DNA of 64,000 nucleotides from positions 24,058,635 to 24,122,634 of the forward strand of contig JAJKFL010000005.1 of assembly GCA_021186555.1 (NCBI GenBank), in the 5' to 3' direction. Position numbers and translations under genes: made by a program. Shown piece after piece: positions 1 through 10,554 of this stretch. Numbering within the stretch: the stretch's first letter is position 1; each line of letters starts with the position of its first letter. The notes below the pieces were generated by a model. It saw nothing but the letters and a program-made list of their open reading frames with translations. It ran no database searches and was not told the DNA's origin. This DNA comes from Reticulitermes speratus. Taxonomy: Eukaryota > Arthropoda > Insecta > Blattodea > Rhinotermitidae.

Positions 1-415
1 CATTAAGAAGAGCCAGACTTTACGCTCAAATTTGAAACCAGGACCTTCTGAATACAAGAAACACTACTAAAACACTGCACTGGGAAGTTTTAGTACAAAG
101 ACTGAAATGTCAAATATTTTGAAAAAAGTATTTAAATATAATACCGACTTTAATGTATTGATTTTGTATTTTCTGTGGGTGATTATATATGTATGGGTTT
201 GTGAAAGAGGTTATTGTGGTTTACAAAAAAAAAAGAGAGAGGAATTATGGCGTATCCGTGAGCGCAGCCAGAAACGTAGGAACTGAATCCGGATATGGGA
301 TTTGCTCAACAGAAGCAGCTCAACGGTAAAATGTGAATATCATAAAACATCCAACTGCGCAATTACCGGAATTAGTGGTGGGTACGGTGGCGTATATACA
401 GAAGCTATACCTTTG
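1..415. other. Unassigned AT-rich DNA
   Basis: No gene, RNA or recognisable mobile element is visible. The only short structure is an A-rich run with AGAG near 225-240. Confidence 0.4.
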
Positions 416-419
416 GGAC

Positions 420-620
420 TGTGAGGACAAAGTGGAGATGAGGACAGGATAAGAAAGAACAAAATAAATAGAAGAAGAAAAACTTTAAATAAAGAGGCGA
501 AGAAAATGAAGGAAGGAAGGTAATTAGAAGACAGGAAAAGAAAAAAGGAGATGAGGAGAACGTAAGAAACTACAAACGAAGAAGGTGAATAAGGGGAAAT
601 ATGAGAAGAGAAGGAAGAAT
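420..620 (+). repeat. Purine-rich low-complexity tract
   Basis: The plus strand is almost entirely A and G for about 200 bases, with many GAAG and GGAA words. It looks like a decayed GA-type simple repeat and not coding sequence. It runs directly into the LINE tail that starts near 625. Confidence 0.5.
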
Positions 621-624
621 GACG

Positions 625-790
625 GGACTGGATTCATCTGAGTCAGGATTGGAGAAGTGGTGGGTTCTTGTGAAGATGGTAATAAACTTCGCAGTTCCAT
701 AAATGTGGCGAATTTCTTGAATAGCTAAGGAAATAGCACCTCAAGAAGGATTCTGCTCTATGTAGTCAGTTTGTTATATCGTTAGGTTTG
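625..790 (+). mobile_element. LINE 3' tail, family A (copy at 0.6 kb)
   Basis: This is a decayed copy of the most frequent dispersed repeat in the window. The recognisable words, in order, are ACTGGATTCATCTGAGTCAGGA (in two parts), GGTGGGTTCTTGTGA, AGTTCCATAAATG and CTCAAGAAGGATTCTGCTC. Translated, better copies of this family read like the end of a non-LTR retrotransposon polyprotein, roughly D-W-I-x-L-A-Q-D-R-D-x-W-R-A followed by N-L-R-V-P. The copy is 5'-truncated and has no open frame. Confidence 0.6.
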
Positions 791-799
791 TCCCCAGGA

Positions 800-1800
800 G
801 CCAAGTATGAAATGCAAGGTACTAAATTTAGGAATTCTAAAAATATAATTTCCACGTTACTCACTGTTTTTGAAAAATGTGATTCCTAAAATGTTTTGTT
901 AAAACTTTTAAATAAGCATGCAGTGACGAATTGCAAATTATTGTAATTGTCCCTTTGCTATTTAATTTCTATCCTATAGTTTTTATCCTAATATCGTTAC
1001 AGGAATAAAATAAATTTCAACTGATATTAACTTGAAAACTGAAGGAAGAAAATTACAAAATAAGCTATTAAACTGATCTTCAAATAATTGCTGCTTTTTA
1101 GTCAGCCGTGTTAAGAAGTTCTAATACGACAAACACGACTAATTTTTTAAAATCATTCTTTAACTGCAATCGCTTACGCGTGATATGTGATCCATGAAGA
1201 TGAGCCTGATAGTTCTAAACATGTCGGGGTTGGTTAATTCATATGATTTTTCTTTGTTCTGGAAACATGCAGGAGAAATGGAGTAAGTTCTAAAATCTAG
1301 ATATGCCAGAGGAATTACATTCCTTATCCACTCACATTCTCTTCATTAATAATCTCGAAAACCGTAGGACTCACGAAAGCCGTGCATTGGATATAAAATG
1401 CATGTTTTATATTTGTCTCTAAAGTTTTTTGAAACCCCGAAATAGCGCAGAAACGCATTTAGGTATGCCGTAGTGTCCGTTATTTTACCGATATTAACAA
1501 AAAACGGAATAACTTGAAGGATTTTGTTTAAGCTCTCCGGCATTTGATTTAATAAAAAATCCATTCAGCATTCTCGAGTTATGTCATTTGTATAGACGGA
1601 CGGACAGTGGGATTTTAATAGACGCTACGTAGAGACGCTGACGCGTGCAAAACCGATAAAGGCGTGTTTTACGAACATCAGAATAAACACCGTATTTCTT
1701 TTCTGTCGCGGACCATATGGTGTACACATCTGTCCACAAACGACTGAATAAATCCGCGAAAAACACTCGGCGAGGTCGAGATTCTAACCGCAACGTTAAC
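800..1800. other. Unassigned AT-rich DNA
   Basis: No supported gene. A GACGGACGGACAG word near 1598 resembles the end of the MITE-like family D, but the rest of that repeat cannot be followed here. Short open frames at 1346-1564 and 1584-1793 have no recognisable content. Confidence 0.35.
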
Positions 1801-1809
1801 CCACTCAGT

Positions 1810-2040
1810 CATTGAATGCGTAGCGTATTATCGCTCTGTAGGATGCAAGTACTTGAGAGAAATCCATTAAGGGGGCGGCAATTGTTGTCTTGGGGGGAGG
1901 AGCGAGTGCAGGTGGCTGCGCAGCCATTGAAGGCACTGCAGTTAAATTATGACAGGCGTCCGGATGGACGAGCGGTTCGAAAAGACGCAGCGGTTTCCTT
2001 TCAGCTCTTCAATACACAGAAAGTAAACGTTTCCCAATGA
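1810..2040 (+). other. Locally GC-rich block with short open frame
   Basis: About 200 bases are clearly richer in G and C than the flanks, with several CpGs. A 74-codon open frame covers it (1816-2040) but the peptide has no recognisable domain. It could be a fragment of an unrecognised repeat, or unique sequence. Confidence 0.25.
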
Positions 2041-2969
2041 AAGACCATGAAGAAAAGACGGCAAGAATACGAATCTGCAGCAGATAAAGAGGAAGGGAAG
2101 ACGCTCTTTCAGGAGAAAACGAATCTCTTGGACTGTGATCATAAAGTTAAAATCCAAAAGTCTTTTGACGAAGAGTTCCACTTTAATATCGGGTTCTTAA
2201 GAGGTTACTACTTGTTTTCTTTTGAATATTCAGCATGTCAAAAAAACACATTCCAAATAAAACTTACAGATCTCGTTTTGCCTATATGTTACATGACGTA
2301 ACCAATACTGGTGAGGTAAGTTTCTTTTTAATACAAAATTTTGACGTGAGTTACAGGAGAAGAAAGGGTTGCAGGACATGTAATTAAGAAATACTGTCAC
2401 TCGAAGACGACATAAATGCCAACGTTTTGTCAAAATTTATTCCGTTGCGTTGGAAATATAACCTGCCGACAGGCTGTTGATACTTCCCCATAATACATTT
2501 GACTTTATGTATTTTGTGTGAAGAAGATATAATGACTGTGGCCAGGAAACTGCTCACTCTTGACTAGTCAGTATCAGAAATTGATGCACTCACACGATGT
2601 AGTGTTTTCGAATAAGAGACAACTGACAGACTACCTCTACGCCTTTGACTACAGACAACATGCTTCAACATACTGACAGAGCCACACATATGCCTCACAG
2701 AGGACACGGTCTTACGTAACAACGTACAGCATTTCACACTTTCTTTTATTGCCGAATTCATATTTATTTTTCTTTCACACATAAGGATAAAAACAGGCTT
2801 GAACGCTACCCTCTTAATGCCACATATTTAGAATACTTGGAAAGAAAGTTTGAGAACAATATTTGGAACTACAAGGAGGGTAAAAAAACTGAACAGAATA
2901 CTGAGGACAAACAGAATGAAAGGAATTACTAAGAAAAACTTACACGTAGGTGAAAGTGTAATAATCAGC

Positions 2970-3115
2970 TCCGTGTAGCAGGCCCTTCTTCAGTTGCTGA
3001 GAGGAATTTATCTACACTAGAAATTCTTTACACGTTTATAAACGGAAGGTTCATTACCCCGTTCACAAGAGCCCACCAAATGACTCTACCCTGAGCCAGA
3101 CAATTCAGTCCATAC
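2970..3115 (-). mobile_element. LINE 3' tail, family A (minus copy at 3.0 kb)
   Basis: Read on the minus strand it shows the family A order: CTGAATTGTCTGGCTCAGGG, TGGTGGGCTCTTGTGAACG, GGTAATGAACCTTCCG and a terminal AAGAAGGGCCTGC. The segment carries small deletions and no open frame. It lies back to back with the family B tail that starts at 3203 on the other strand. Confidence 0.6.
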
Positions 3116-3202
3116 CATCCAATCCTATTTATTTAACATTCATCTAAATCACTGTTGAAGTTAGGCTGTTTAAACAAATCTTATCACCCTAATAATAACA
3201 TC

Positions 3203-3440
3203 CAGGATTGGTCACGTCTTGCGCAGGAACTTCCTTCTAAAACACGTTATTGAAGGAAAGATAGAGGGAAGGATAGAAATGACGGGAAGACGAAGAAGAA
3301 GACGTAAGCAGCTAGTGGATGACTTAAGGAAAAGAGAAGATACTGTAAATTGAAAGAGGAAACACTAGATCGCCCTCTGTGGAGAACTCGCTTTGGAGGA
3401 AAATATAGGACCTGTCGTAAGACAGACGAGTGAATGAATG
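3203..3440 (+). mobile_element. LINE 3' tail, family B (copy at 3.2 kb)
   Basis: The plus strand translates in one frame, with interruptions, to a basic tail: R-I-G-H-V-L-R-R-N, then H-V-I-E-G-K-I-E-G-R-I-E, a G-R-R-R-R-R-R-K run, then Q-L-V-D-D-L-R-K. A frameshift follows and the ending equivalent to L-W-R-T-R-F-G appears in another frame. The same segment occurs at 27.8, 48.5 and (minus) 56.5 kb. The IGH-LRRN start is typical of C-terminal ends of non-LTR retrotransposon polyproteins. The copy is 5'-truncated and broken. Confidence 0.7.
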
Positions 3441-3444
3441 AATA

Positions 3445-4215
3445 ACATTATCGAGGGAAAATAACATGAAACTCATCATTACGCATCTTTATTCACCGTC
3501 TATTATGTCATCCCTCTATATCCAAAAATTCTCCTCAGAGTCCTGTTGACAATCTTCCTCGCTTTATGCTCCTCCCTTAATGCAAAATTTTACATCCAAA
3601 CAAACTACTTGACACATTCAAAGCGCCACATATCACAGTCACTAGGTATTTAGGTAGCAGTCATGAATAACAAATTTAGGCAGTTCATAACACCGGTTCC
3701 CACAGACAGCCTACAGTCCTCTCGATTTTGTTCTCTTAATCACTAATCAGACAGGTTAAACAAGCAGAAAAACAACAAGGGCGCACGTCGAGGCAAAAAA
3801 TACTTGCCCAATAGACACGCTATCCAGGACGTTTATGCAAGGTAATTTAATTTATCCAAACGATCTGCGCACAAGCATGACTACACAACTGCTCAGAATG
3901 ATGCAAACGTGCGCTTCTGCACGCTGTTACACTGCAGCCCTCCGGCCATGTCATCATCGGCTTGAAATTATCGTTTTGCCCTGCCACATGTCAATAGTGG
4001 ACCGCATTTAATGACATGAATTCCCAAACCTTATTTCACCTTACAACTGTGTACAGTTCCCAGCATCCCTGCTCAGTTTCTCTCCACAAGAACCTTAGCA
4101 TGGACTCACTATGGCCTTCAATTCCTTAGGTTGATGTGGGTGCAAACACAAGTTTTGAAAGAATTTTTATCTACTCGGGAGACGTGAGGTAAGTATCAAG
4201 GTTGTGGTCTTGTGT
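3445..4215. other. Unassigned DNA
   Basis: No supported gene or repeat boundary. Base composition is more balanced than most of the window around 3780-4100, but no domain or RNA structure was recognised. Confidence 0.35.
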
Positions 4216-4217
4216 GA

Positions 4218-4459
4218 TGTAACACAGGTTTATATAAGATTTAAAACTTTCGCGGACATGATTCAATACAGTCTTCTCGGGCGCACAGCCGCGTCAACTC
4301 GTTTAAATACAACGTTTCGGGGACTAGCTCCGTCCCCATCCTCAGGCAAAACTGATCAATTTTAACTGAGGATGGGGACGGAGCTAGTCCCCGAAACGTT
4401 GCATTTAAACGAGTTGACGCGGCTGTGCGCCCGAGAAGACTATATTGTAACACAGGTTT
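4218..4459. mobile_element. Palindromic element with 14-bp target duplication
   Basis: Two arms of about 82 bp (4264-4345 and 4366-4446) are near-perfect reverse complements around a 20-bp loop. The direct repeat TGTAACACAGGTTT is present at 4218-4231 and 4446-4459, which is a clean target-site duplication. Between the left duplication and the left arm lies a one-sided extension (4232-4263). Its reverse complement contains CCGCGAAAG followed by TTTTAAAT, like the tails of the 15.8 and 25.4 kb elements. Each arm carries a hammerhead-like core. The structure fits an insertion of inverted Penelope-like terminal repeats, which is inference because no reverse transcriptase is present. Confidence 0.7.
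4366..4400 (+). ncRNA. Hammerhead-like ribozyme motif (right arm, 4.4 kb)
   Basis: In order: CUGAGGA (4366-4372), one extra U, stem II GGGGAC/GUCCCC (4374-4379 with 4387-4392, six Watson-Crick pairs), GAAAC (4393-4397), the palindrome ACGU (4396-4399) and U at the cleavage position (4400). All invariant core positions of a hammerhead (CUGANGA and GAA) are present. Stem III can form only between two molecules. The extra U before stem II departs from the canonical fold. The reverse-complement arm, 4311-4345, carries the same core. Confidence 0.5.
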
Positions 4460-4464
4460 GTCTG

Positions 4465-6690
4465 GTAGACAGGTGCAAACGTTTCGGAGAAAACTGATGC
4501 ATCCGTGACCTGTGAAATATTTTATCCTGATTGGCGAAAACAACAGGTTCCTGCTAAACATTACGAGTATCTACCAAACTATGAAGGACACTAACTTAAA
4601 ATACTAATTTAAAAATTTCTCCAATTATCTTTCTCCCTTTCTTTCACCCTCCTTCTATTCTTTCTGTCCTTCTACCTTTGTTTGCAGTTTTTCAGTCTAC
4701 TCGTATCTTAATTCCTGCTTGTACAAAGTTACTGTTTGTTTTTGTTTTATACATGTTCGGTCATTTTATGAAGCCATATCTACTACTGAAGTTATGTAAA
4801 GATGCAGCGCTGAATCACGAGGTACGGACCACGGATCAGTCATGGCAGGGTATTCGCGTAGATAAACTAATAAGGAAAGAGGTAATCCTGGGGATATAAG
4901 TCAATTATCCCTTATTCGACTGAAGTACCCCGGAAAATAAGGGCTGAAAGAATTCTCGTTGAAATTTTCGGTTGTCTGGATGTAATTACATACTCAACTA
5001 TTCCGCGTGGTTGAAGTTAGTTTACACTCAGTAACGTCATGGGCCACCTTAAGATCTTCCGTCTAGGGTTACCAGAGGTACCTAGTAAAGGGATCGTGGA
5101 TGATCTGAAATTTTTTCTGCATAAGATTTCACACGTTTTACATTTTATAAGATACTAAAAAGTTTCAAAATTTCTAAAGAAATACGACGTAGATCTCGTG
5201 TCTCTTCTAGTTCTTTTCGATATGGTAATCCTTCGTTAAGTCCAATATCAGATATCAGTAAAAAAAACAATTATAATGATTGTAGAGAAAAATATCGAGA
5301 CAGCGGATCTGTAGGAAATATTTAATAATATGTTATAACACAATAAAATAAACGAGAATCGGAAATATTTGGGACAAAGCAACAGAGGAGAGGGAAGGCA
5401 GTCTGCACACTTCAACGCATTAACAAAATTTGAGTTCAACCAAACATTAATAAAATCTAGGTACGGCAAAATAAGTTCGAAATAATATCAAGGGACGTTC
5501 CAGACTATACAAAATTAAAAACTAAGACATATATAAAGAGGAGGACAAATACATATTCAGTCAATGGAAGAACAGGCAGTTACAGGGGAAATTGATAGAC
5601 CGATCTGAACAGAATAAATGAAGACCGACTCCCACAACCTTGCACACTAGAAAAAAGAAAGAACACGTAGTGCTGGGAGATAATTCAAAATATGTCCATG
5701 AAGTCGGAATAGGCTGAAGCCTAATTCGTGAAGACCAGAAGAATAGTAGACAAAGGAAGAAACATTTCAACTATAGCAACTAGGCATGAAGAGTATGAAG
5801 AATGGCTATTGAGAGACTCACAACCACAACGTGAGCTTCTGCAAACTGTATACACTTCAAACTGAACTACATATTTCCATTCTGGTCAATAAATGCAAAA
5901 TGATCCAATAAAAAACAGGAATGACCACAGTGTATTATTACCATGTTCAGATGTTCGCTATCCAAACACATGTTTCATATTTCAACGACTACAGTTATTT
6001 CCCTAAGCTAAAAATATAAACTCGAGATGATTTGGTGCGTACAACTGCACATGTTTGAAATTACCGCAAAATTAGGACAGCAATGAAATTAAAAATTAAT
6101 GTATTATTAGGTGGTATCGTTGACTGAGACAAGGCAAATTACGATAATGCTTTGAGCCCGAAGTGGATGGAGCTTGTAAGCAACAAATAAACAAAGAGTG
6201 CACAACGGGATGTCCTCCATCAAGGATATAGTACCACATTCAGGTGGTTTCAAAGTATGGGGTATGAGGAAATTGAAGTCTTCATGACGATTTTATTCAT
6301 CCACAGTGATTCAACGTCGCTCCGTTATTCCATTAATGATCTTAATACATTAATAAACTCATAGGTCGGCAAATTAATTGGTCAATAGGGACACAGATAT
6401 TTGTAGGTTTATTTGTTATTACATGCAGTAAAGCTTTCAAATTGAAATCACTTTTACACGCCAACCAGTACTTACAAGTACTGCACGTTAATACTGTGCA
6501 TACTTCTCTCACACACACTCACAGCCGGATGTTACAAGTCTCCGCTCGTAATATCACAGACCCTTCCCAATATATGACAGAACATCTGGGGTGTGTTCTT
6601 TCCCTTTTCCTTCTCATAAAATAAAAACAATTCAATCTCTACTACATGACACATAAAGGTTAAGCTAGAGAACTCTTTCCTGCTAGTGAC
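4465..6690. other. Unassigned AT-rich DNA
   Basis: About 2.2 kb without a supported gene. Short open frames of 60-75 codons on both strands have no recognisable content. A pyrimidine-rich patch lies at 4620-4680. Confidence 0.35.
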
Positions 6691-6694
6691 CATA

Positions 6695-6904
6695 AAGACC
6701 ATTTTAGGATTACGTGGTTTCTGGAGTTTCTTCACTGTCAAGCGTTCCGGAGATGAGGGCTGGCTCCGTACACAACTTAGTATGTTTGTCCCCACCTCTT
6801 TATCTGAAGACGGAAAGAGATACAATTTCCGAAAAGTAGTGTTCTGCTCGGAATTCGAGACAATGGACAAAGTCCAGAAGCCAAGAAATCCTAGGTACAA
6901 AATA
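6695..6904. repeat. Imperfect inverted repeat with hammerhead-like core in the spacer
   Basis: The arms 6695-6753 and 6845-6904 are imperfect reverse complements, sharing TAGGATT, TTCTGGA and TTCCG blocks in register. Because the arms mirror each other, open frames on the two strands (6686-7003 plus, 6532-6987 minus) give similar peptides around L-G-F-W. The coding look is therefore a by-product of the palindrome. In the spacer, 6804-6838 reads CUGAAGA, one C, stem GGAAA/UUUCC, then GAAAAGUA. This is the hammerhead-like motif with its stem III altered. Confidence 0.45.
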
Positions 6905-7198
6905 TCGTCGGAATCCTTCACAACTGACGAAGACCACTGTTCAGAGGTTGAGTCACTAAGACACTTCATGATGCAGCGGATCTCCATATCTCAACATGCC
7001 TAAGAGTTTCAAATCCTGTCGTTATCTTGTGCTCAAGTAGCAATACATGCTTATAATTTCGGATAGGAAACAGAGATGGCAGTGATTGCGGAAAACAGTT
7101 TGTTATTAGACAACAGTCTTTGTTAGATAGGCCTGTAATGGATGGGACCACTGATGTGGTGATTGACGAAAACAGATTTCTGTAGTTAGCGTGCATAC

Positions 7199-7520
7199 TC
7201 AGTAAAATCGCTCTCTAATGTACGAGGCACGTATGAACTGCGTCCTTCTACCAGGCAAGGTTTCTTTTAATGATCCAAACATGTGATAATTCGATGGAGC
7301 TAGGTCCGGACTATATGGGTGTTGTGGGAGAAGTTTAAATTTCAGCTGCCTGACTGCTTCAACGGTAGCTGCCGCGGAATGCGGACACGCGTTATCGTGG
7401 CGCAAAAGAACCCCTTGGACAGCAAACCTATGCGCTTCTTGCGAATCGCCGGCTTCGGCTTAGATTTCAGATGTTTTAACGCCTTCTGACCACAAAAAAA
7501 AGGATCATAGCTCGCTGTTC
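7199..7520 (-). pseudogene. Mariner transposase fragment, frameshifted
   Basis: Read on the minus strand, the segment first gives K-P-A-I-R-K-K-R and L-L-S-K-G (about 7420-7480). A one-base shift follows, and then R-H-D-N-A-C-P-H, a long AAATVEAVRQLKF region and Y-S-P-D-L-A-P-S-N-Y-H-M-F (7199-7420). This is the middle of a mariner-type transposase, from just before the second catalytic Asp (HDN) to beyond the third. The third catalytic residue, expected in SDYH, is Asn. No N-terminal DNA-binding half or terminal inverted repeat was seen. The fragment is clearly distinct in sequence from the mariner at 9.2 kb, so it represents another lineage. It cannot encode an active enzyme. Confidence 0.85.
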
Positions 7521-7559
7521 TACAAGCGTGCAATTCAAGAGTGGTGTCGCCACCTTTAA

Positions 7560-8655
7560 AGAAGATTTGTAAACAAACACAACACTAACTAAACGTGACA
7601 CCGACTCGTCGCGACAATGCCTTGCATGTAGTTATTGAGACAACCGCTATGCGTCGATTGTAGCACCTGTGCAGGCAAATTCACTCTACTTTCTGATTAA
7701 CCTTCATACAATACATACATTCAGGTGTGTTCTCTTGTAAGAGTTACCTATAGGTGATTTATTTATCTCGAAGGTGAATGTATAATAGCAACGGATAAAG
7801 TTGCACAGTACGTTTCCGCCTATATGTCGCATTTTGAGATCATTCGTAATCATACATAATGAAATTTTAAGAAATGCATATAGGAAGAATGAATTGTGTG
7901 GTGATAGTGTCAAAATAATGGCTATTAATGAAATTCATAAAGAATGTGTCACTGTTTATTTTGTAGCTGAGGGTCAAGTCACTTAATGGCCGTCTGTCGT
8001 GCTTGGTAAAGTTGTGACTGCAGGTAGTTTATGTCTCATGTTTTGTATGTATTGAGGTTAGGAATTTGTCACGAAGCTTGTTTTTAAAGAATTCCCTCTG
8101 ACATTTCAACGCGCCTTATGCTAGTAACTGTGACAGAAGTTAACACGAACAAAGTTCAAGAGTATCGTGGCAGGAAATGTGTATAAACTTTTAGCAACCA
8201 TTAGAATTCTAATAACCTCACATCACGAAAAAAAAGTAGGCCTTGTCCTTGAAAAGTTTAAAATTTATTCAACTAATCAAAAATTCTCCATCTGTAAAGA
8301 ACCTGAAGATTTATTACCGTGTCTATAAAAGACCGTCACTAGACTACAAGCCAAATAATTTAAATAAGTCTGACGTTCTCATGACTTATTTCTCTGAGAC
8401 CCATTTCATTTCCAGGTTACAAAGCTTAGGTTAACCTAAGAGAAACCGAATATTTAAAATTAATTCTACGAGTAATATGCTGATTCCCAATCTGTACGCC
8501 AAGTTATGCATTACGTCATAATTATAAAGAAGACTGTAATGACCATTTTCCATTCATATATATTTAAAACACAAGAGTACATTTATGCATGTTATAGGAA
8601 ATAGACGTACGAAGCAGTACATCCAAATTATGGAAGACGGCAAAACAAATTTAAC
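7560..8655. other. Unassigned AT-rich DNA
   Basis: No supported gene. The frames at 7801-7986 and 8243-8434 are short and show no domain. Confidence 0.35.
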
Positions 8656-8659
8656 TAAA

Positions 8660-8815
8660 CAACTCCACGAAGCACACTCCTTCATGAGAAGCTCCTGGTT
8701 CCTCAACCATTCAAAAAATTCCGCGCATTTTATTAAACTCATCGGTTCATTACCGTGTTCGTAAGAGCCTGCCACTTGCCCAAGTCCGATTATTCTTTTA
8801 CGGCCCTTCTCCAAA
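8660..8815 (-). mobile_element. LINE 3' tail, family A (minus copy at 8.7 kb)
   Basis: On the minus strand it reads ATCGGACTTGGGCAAGTGG, CAGGCTCTTACGAACACGG, TAATGAACCGATGAG and then GAGGAACCAGGAGCTTCTC, ending in GAAGGAGTGTGC. The word order matches family A. The copy is decayed and 5'-truncated. Confidence 0.55.
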
Positions 8816-9217
8816 TCCCAAAGCTATGGATCTCCCCATGATCGGCAGTTCGCGACTGCCCATATCTACAGGCCAACTCATCCAACCGTAACCTCAGACG
8901 GCGTCATGCCGTGGTTAACACGAGCACAGTTAACAAAACGAAAATTGTTAAAAATTCTTGACAGTCATTTTTGTGATGAGTGTACTCGTTTAGGCATCGT
9001 GTATTTTTATCATCCAATATACAGCTAGAACTACTACATGTTTCCTTGCTTTGCCCATTTCCAACCAAATGCGTCAGACATTTTTCCCATACTTGCCACA
9101 CGTCTCATTAGTCTCTTATTTGACTGATTAATTGCGCTGACGCGTTTGTAATATTAAAATCATAACAGCGTAATGCAGACAACTTAACGAAAAGTAATTT
9201 GGTGGGTAATCAAGGAA

Positions 9218-10553
9218 TACGAGGTCTGTCCAAAAAGTATCCGACCTTGGGCCGGGAAAAAAAAGTTCTGTATCTGGGTGGTTACAATACCTAATCCCCT
9301 TCAAAGTAGGCCCCTTGTGACTCCACACACTTAGCCTAGCGGTCCTTCCATCGCTGGAAGCAATTCTGGAAGGCTTGTTTTGGATTGGTGTGCAGCTGCG
9401 CCGTCGCGTTCTGTATGATGTCCTCGCGGCTGTCAAAACGGGAGCCTTTTAGCGGTGTCTTCAATCTCGGGAACAGCCAGAAATCACAAGGAGCCATGTC
9501 AGGAGAGTAGGGAGCCTGGCGAACCTGCGGAATGCCGTGCTTAGCCAGGAAACCCTGGATCAGGTGTGATGAATGAGCTGGGGCATTGTCATGATGCAGC
9601 TGCCAGTTGCGTGCGTCCCACAGCTCCGGTCTCTTGCGCCGAACTGCATCACGAACATGACGGAGGACTTCTTGGTAGTACTCCTTATTAACAGTTTGGC
9701 CTAGTGGTGCGTACTCATGATGCACAACACCCCGGTAATCGAAGAAAACAGTCAGTATCACCTTCACATTGCTCCGAACGTGTCGTGCTTTTTTGGGCCT
9801 CGGGGATGTTGGCTGCTTCCATTGTGACGACTGGACCTTGGTTTCCGGGTCATATCCGTACACTCACGACTCGTCACCAGTGATCACAGTCTTCAGGAAC
9901 TCAGGATCCCTGTTGGCGCAATCCAGCATGTCCTGCGCGACCTCAAGGCGGAGTTGTTGCTGCTCCGGCGAAAGCAGCTTGGGCACAAATTTTGCCGCCA
10001 CTCTTCGCATGCGCACATCCTCAGTTAAAATCGTGTTTGCGGAACCTCTGCTGATCCCAACCTCATCAGCAATTTCCCGGACGGTCAAACGACGGTCCTC
10101 CATGATCAATGTCCGCACTTTGTCAATGACATCAGCATTTCGGCTCGTTGACGGTCTCCCGGAACGCTGGTCAATGTCCGCCGACATGCGGCCATCTTTA
10201 AAGCGGTTGAACCACTCTTTAATTTGAGTGACCCCCATTGCATCATCACCGAAAGCCTGCTGAATTTTGCGGATTTTTTCCGCTTGGGTATCCCCAAGTT
10301 TCTGACAAAACTTGATGCAGTATCGCTGCTCCAAACATTCTGTCATCTTGAGCGAAACGAGAATGCGACGAACACGTGTTACACCACTTCGCTATCTGGC
10401 AGCGACAGACGCATCCGGCGGTGTTGCGAGGCAGCAAAAAATCACGCATACGCATGAAAGTCCCTTCTACCACTACGCTCAGTTTCCCCACCCTTTCGCC
10501 ATTACTTACCGCGGGAAAAAATATAGTCGGATAATTTTTGGACAGCCCTCGTA
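9218..10553 (-). mobile_element. Full-length mariner transposon, TIR to TIR
   Basis: The element spans 9220-10551 (1332 bp) and is flanked by TA on both sides (9218-9219 and 10552-10553), the target duplication of Tc1/mariner elements. The 26-bp terminal inverted repeats, 9220-9245 and 10526-10551, match at 24 of 26 positions. They begin CGAGG(T/G)CTGTCCAAAAA and end TATCCGAC. The interior holds one transposase gene on the minus strand. Both ends and the duplication are intact. Transposase could in principle mobilise this copy in trans, although its own gene is broken. Confidence 0.95.
9291..10346 (-). pseudogene. Mariner transposase (DD34D), interrupted by stops
   Basis: Translation starts at ATG 10344-10346 and runs 160 codons to a TGA at 9864-9866. 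It resumes in the same frame for 175 codons to a TAG at 9336-9338, then 14 more codons to a TAG at 9291-9293. The total is about 351 codons, close to the 345-350 usual for mariner transposases, so the last TAG may be at or near the native end. The N-terminal half has the helix-turn-helix pair (IKEWFNRFKDGR around residue 45; LTVREIADEVGIS around residue 90) and a degenerate WVPHEL-like site (FVPKLLS). Catalytic residues are intact: Asp 158 in GDES, Asp 253 in HHDNAPAH, Asp 288 in APCDFWLF, with 34 residues between the last two. The TGA sits directly after GDES, where mariners carry Trp, and fits a single G-to-A change. The second stop may likewise replace a Trp before AKCVESQG. No frameshift is needed. 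Confidence 0.93.
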
Positions 10554-10554
10554 C

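Noticed and set aside
6532-7003. Possible protein-coding exon (151 and 105 codon frames)
   Set aside because: The frames on both strands mirror each other because of an inverted repeat, and no protein family was recognised.
9769-10227. 152-codon plus-strand ORF
   Set aside because: It is the antisense shadow of the mariner transposase.
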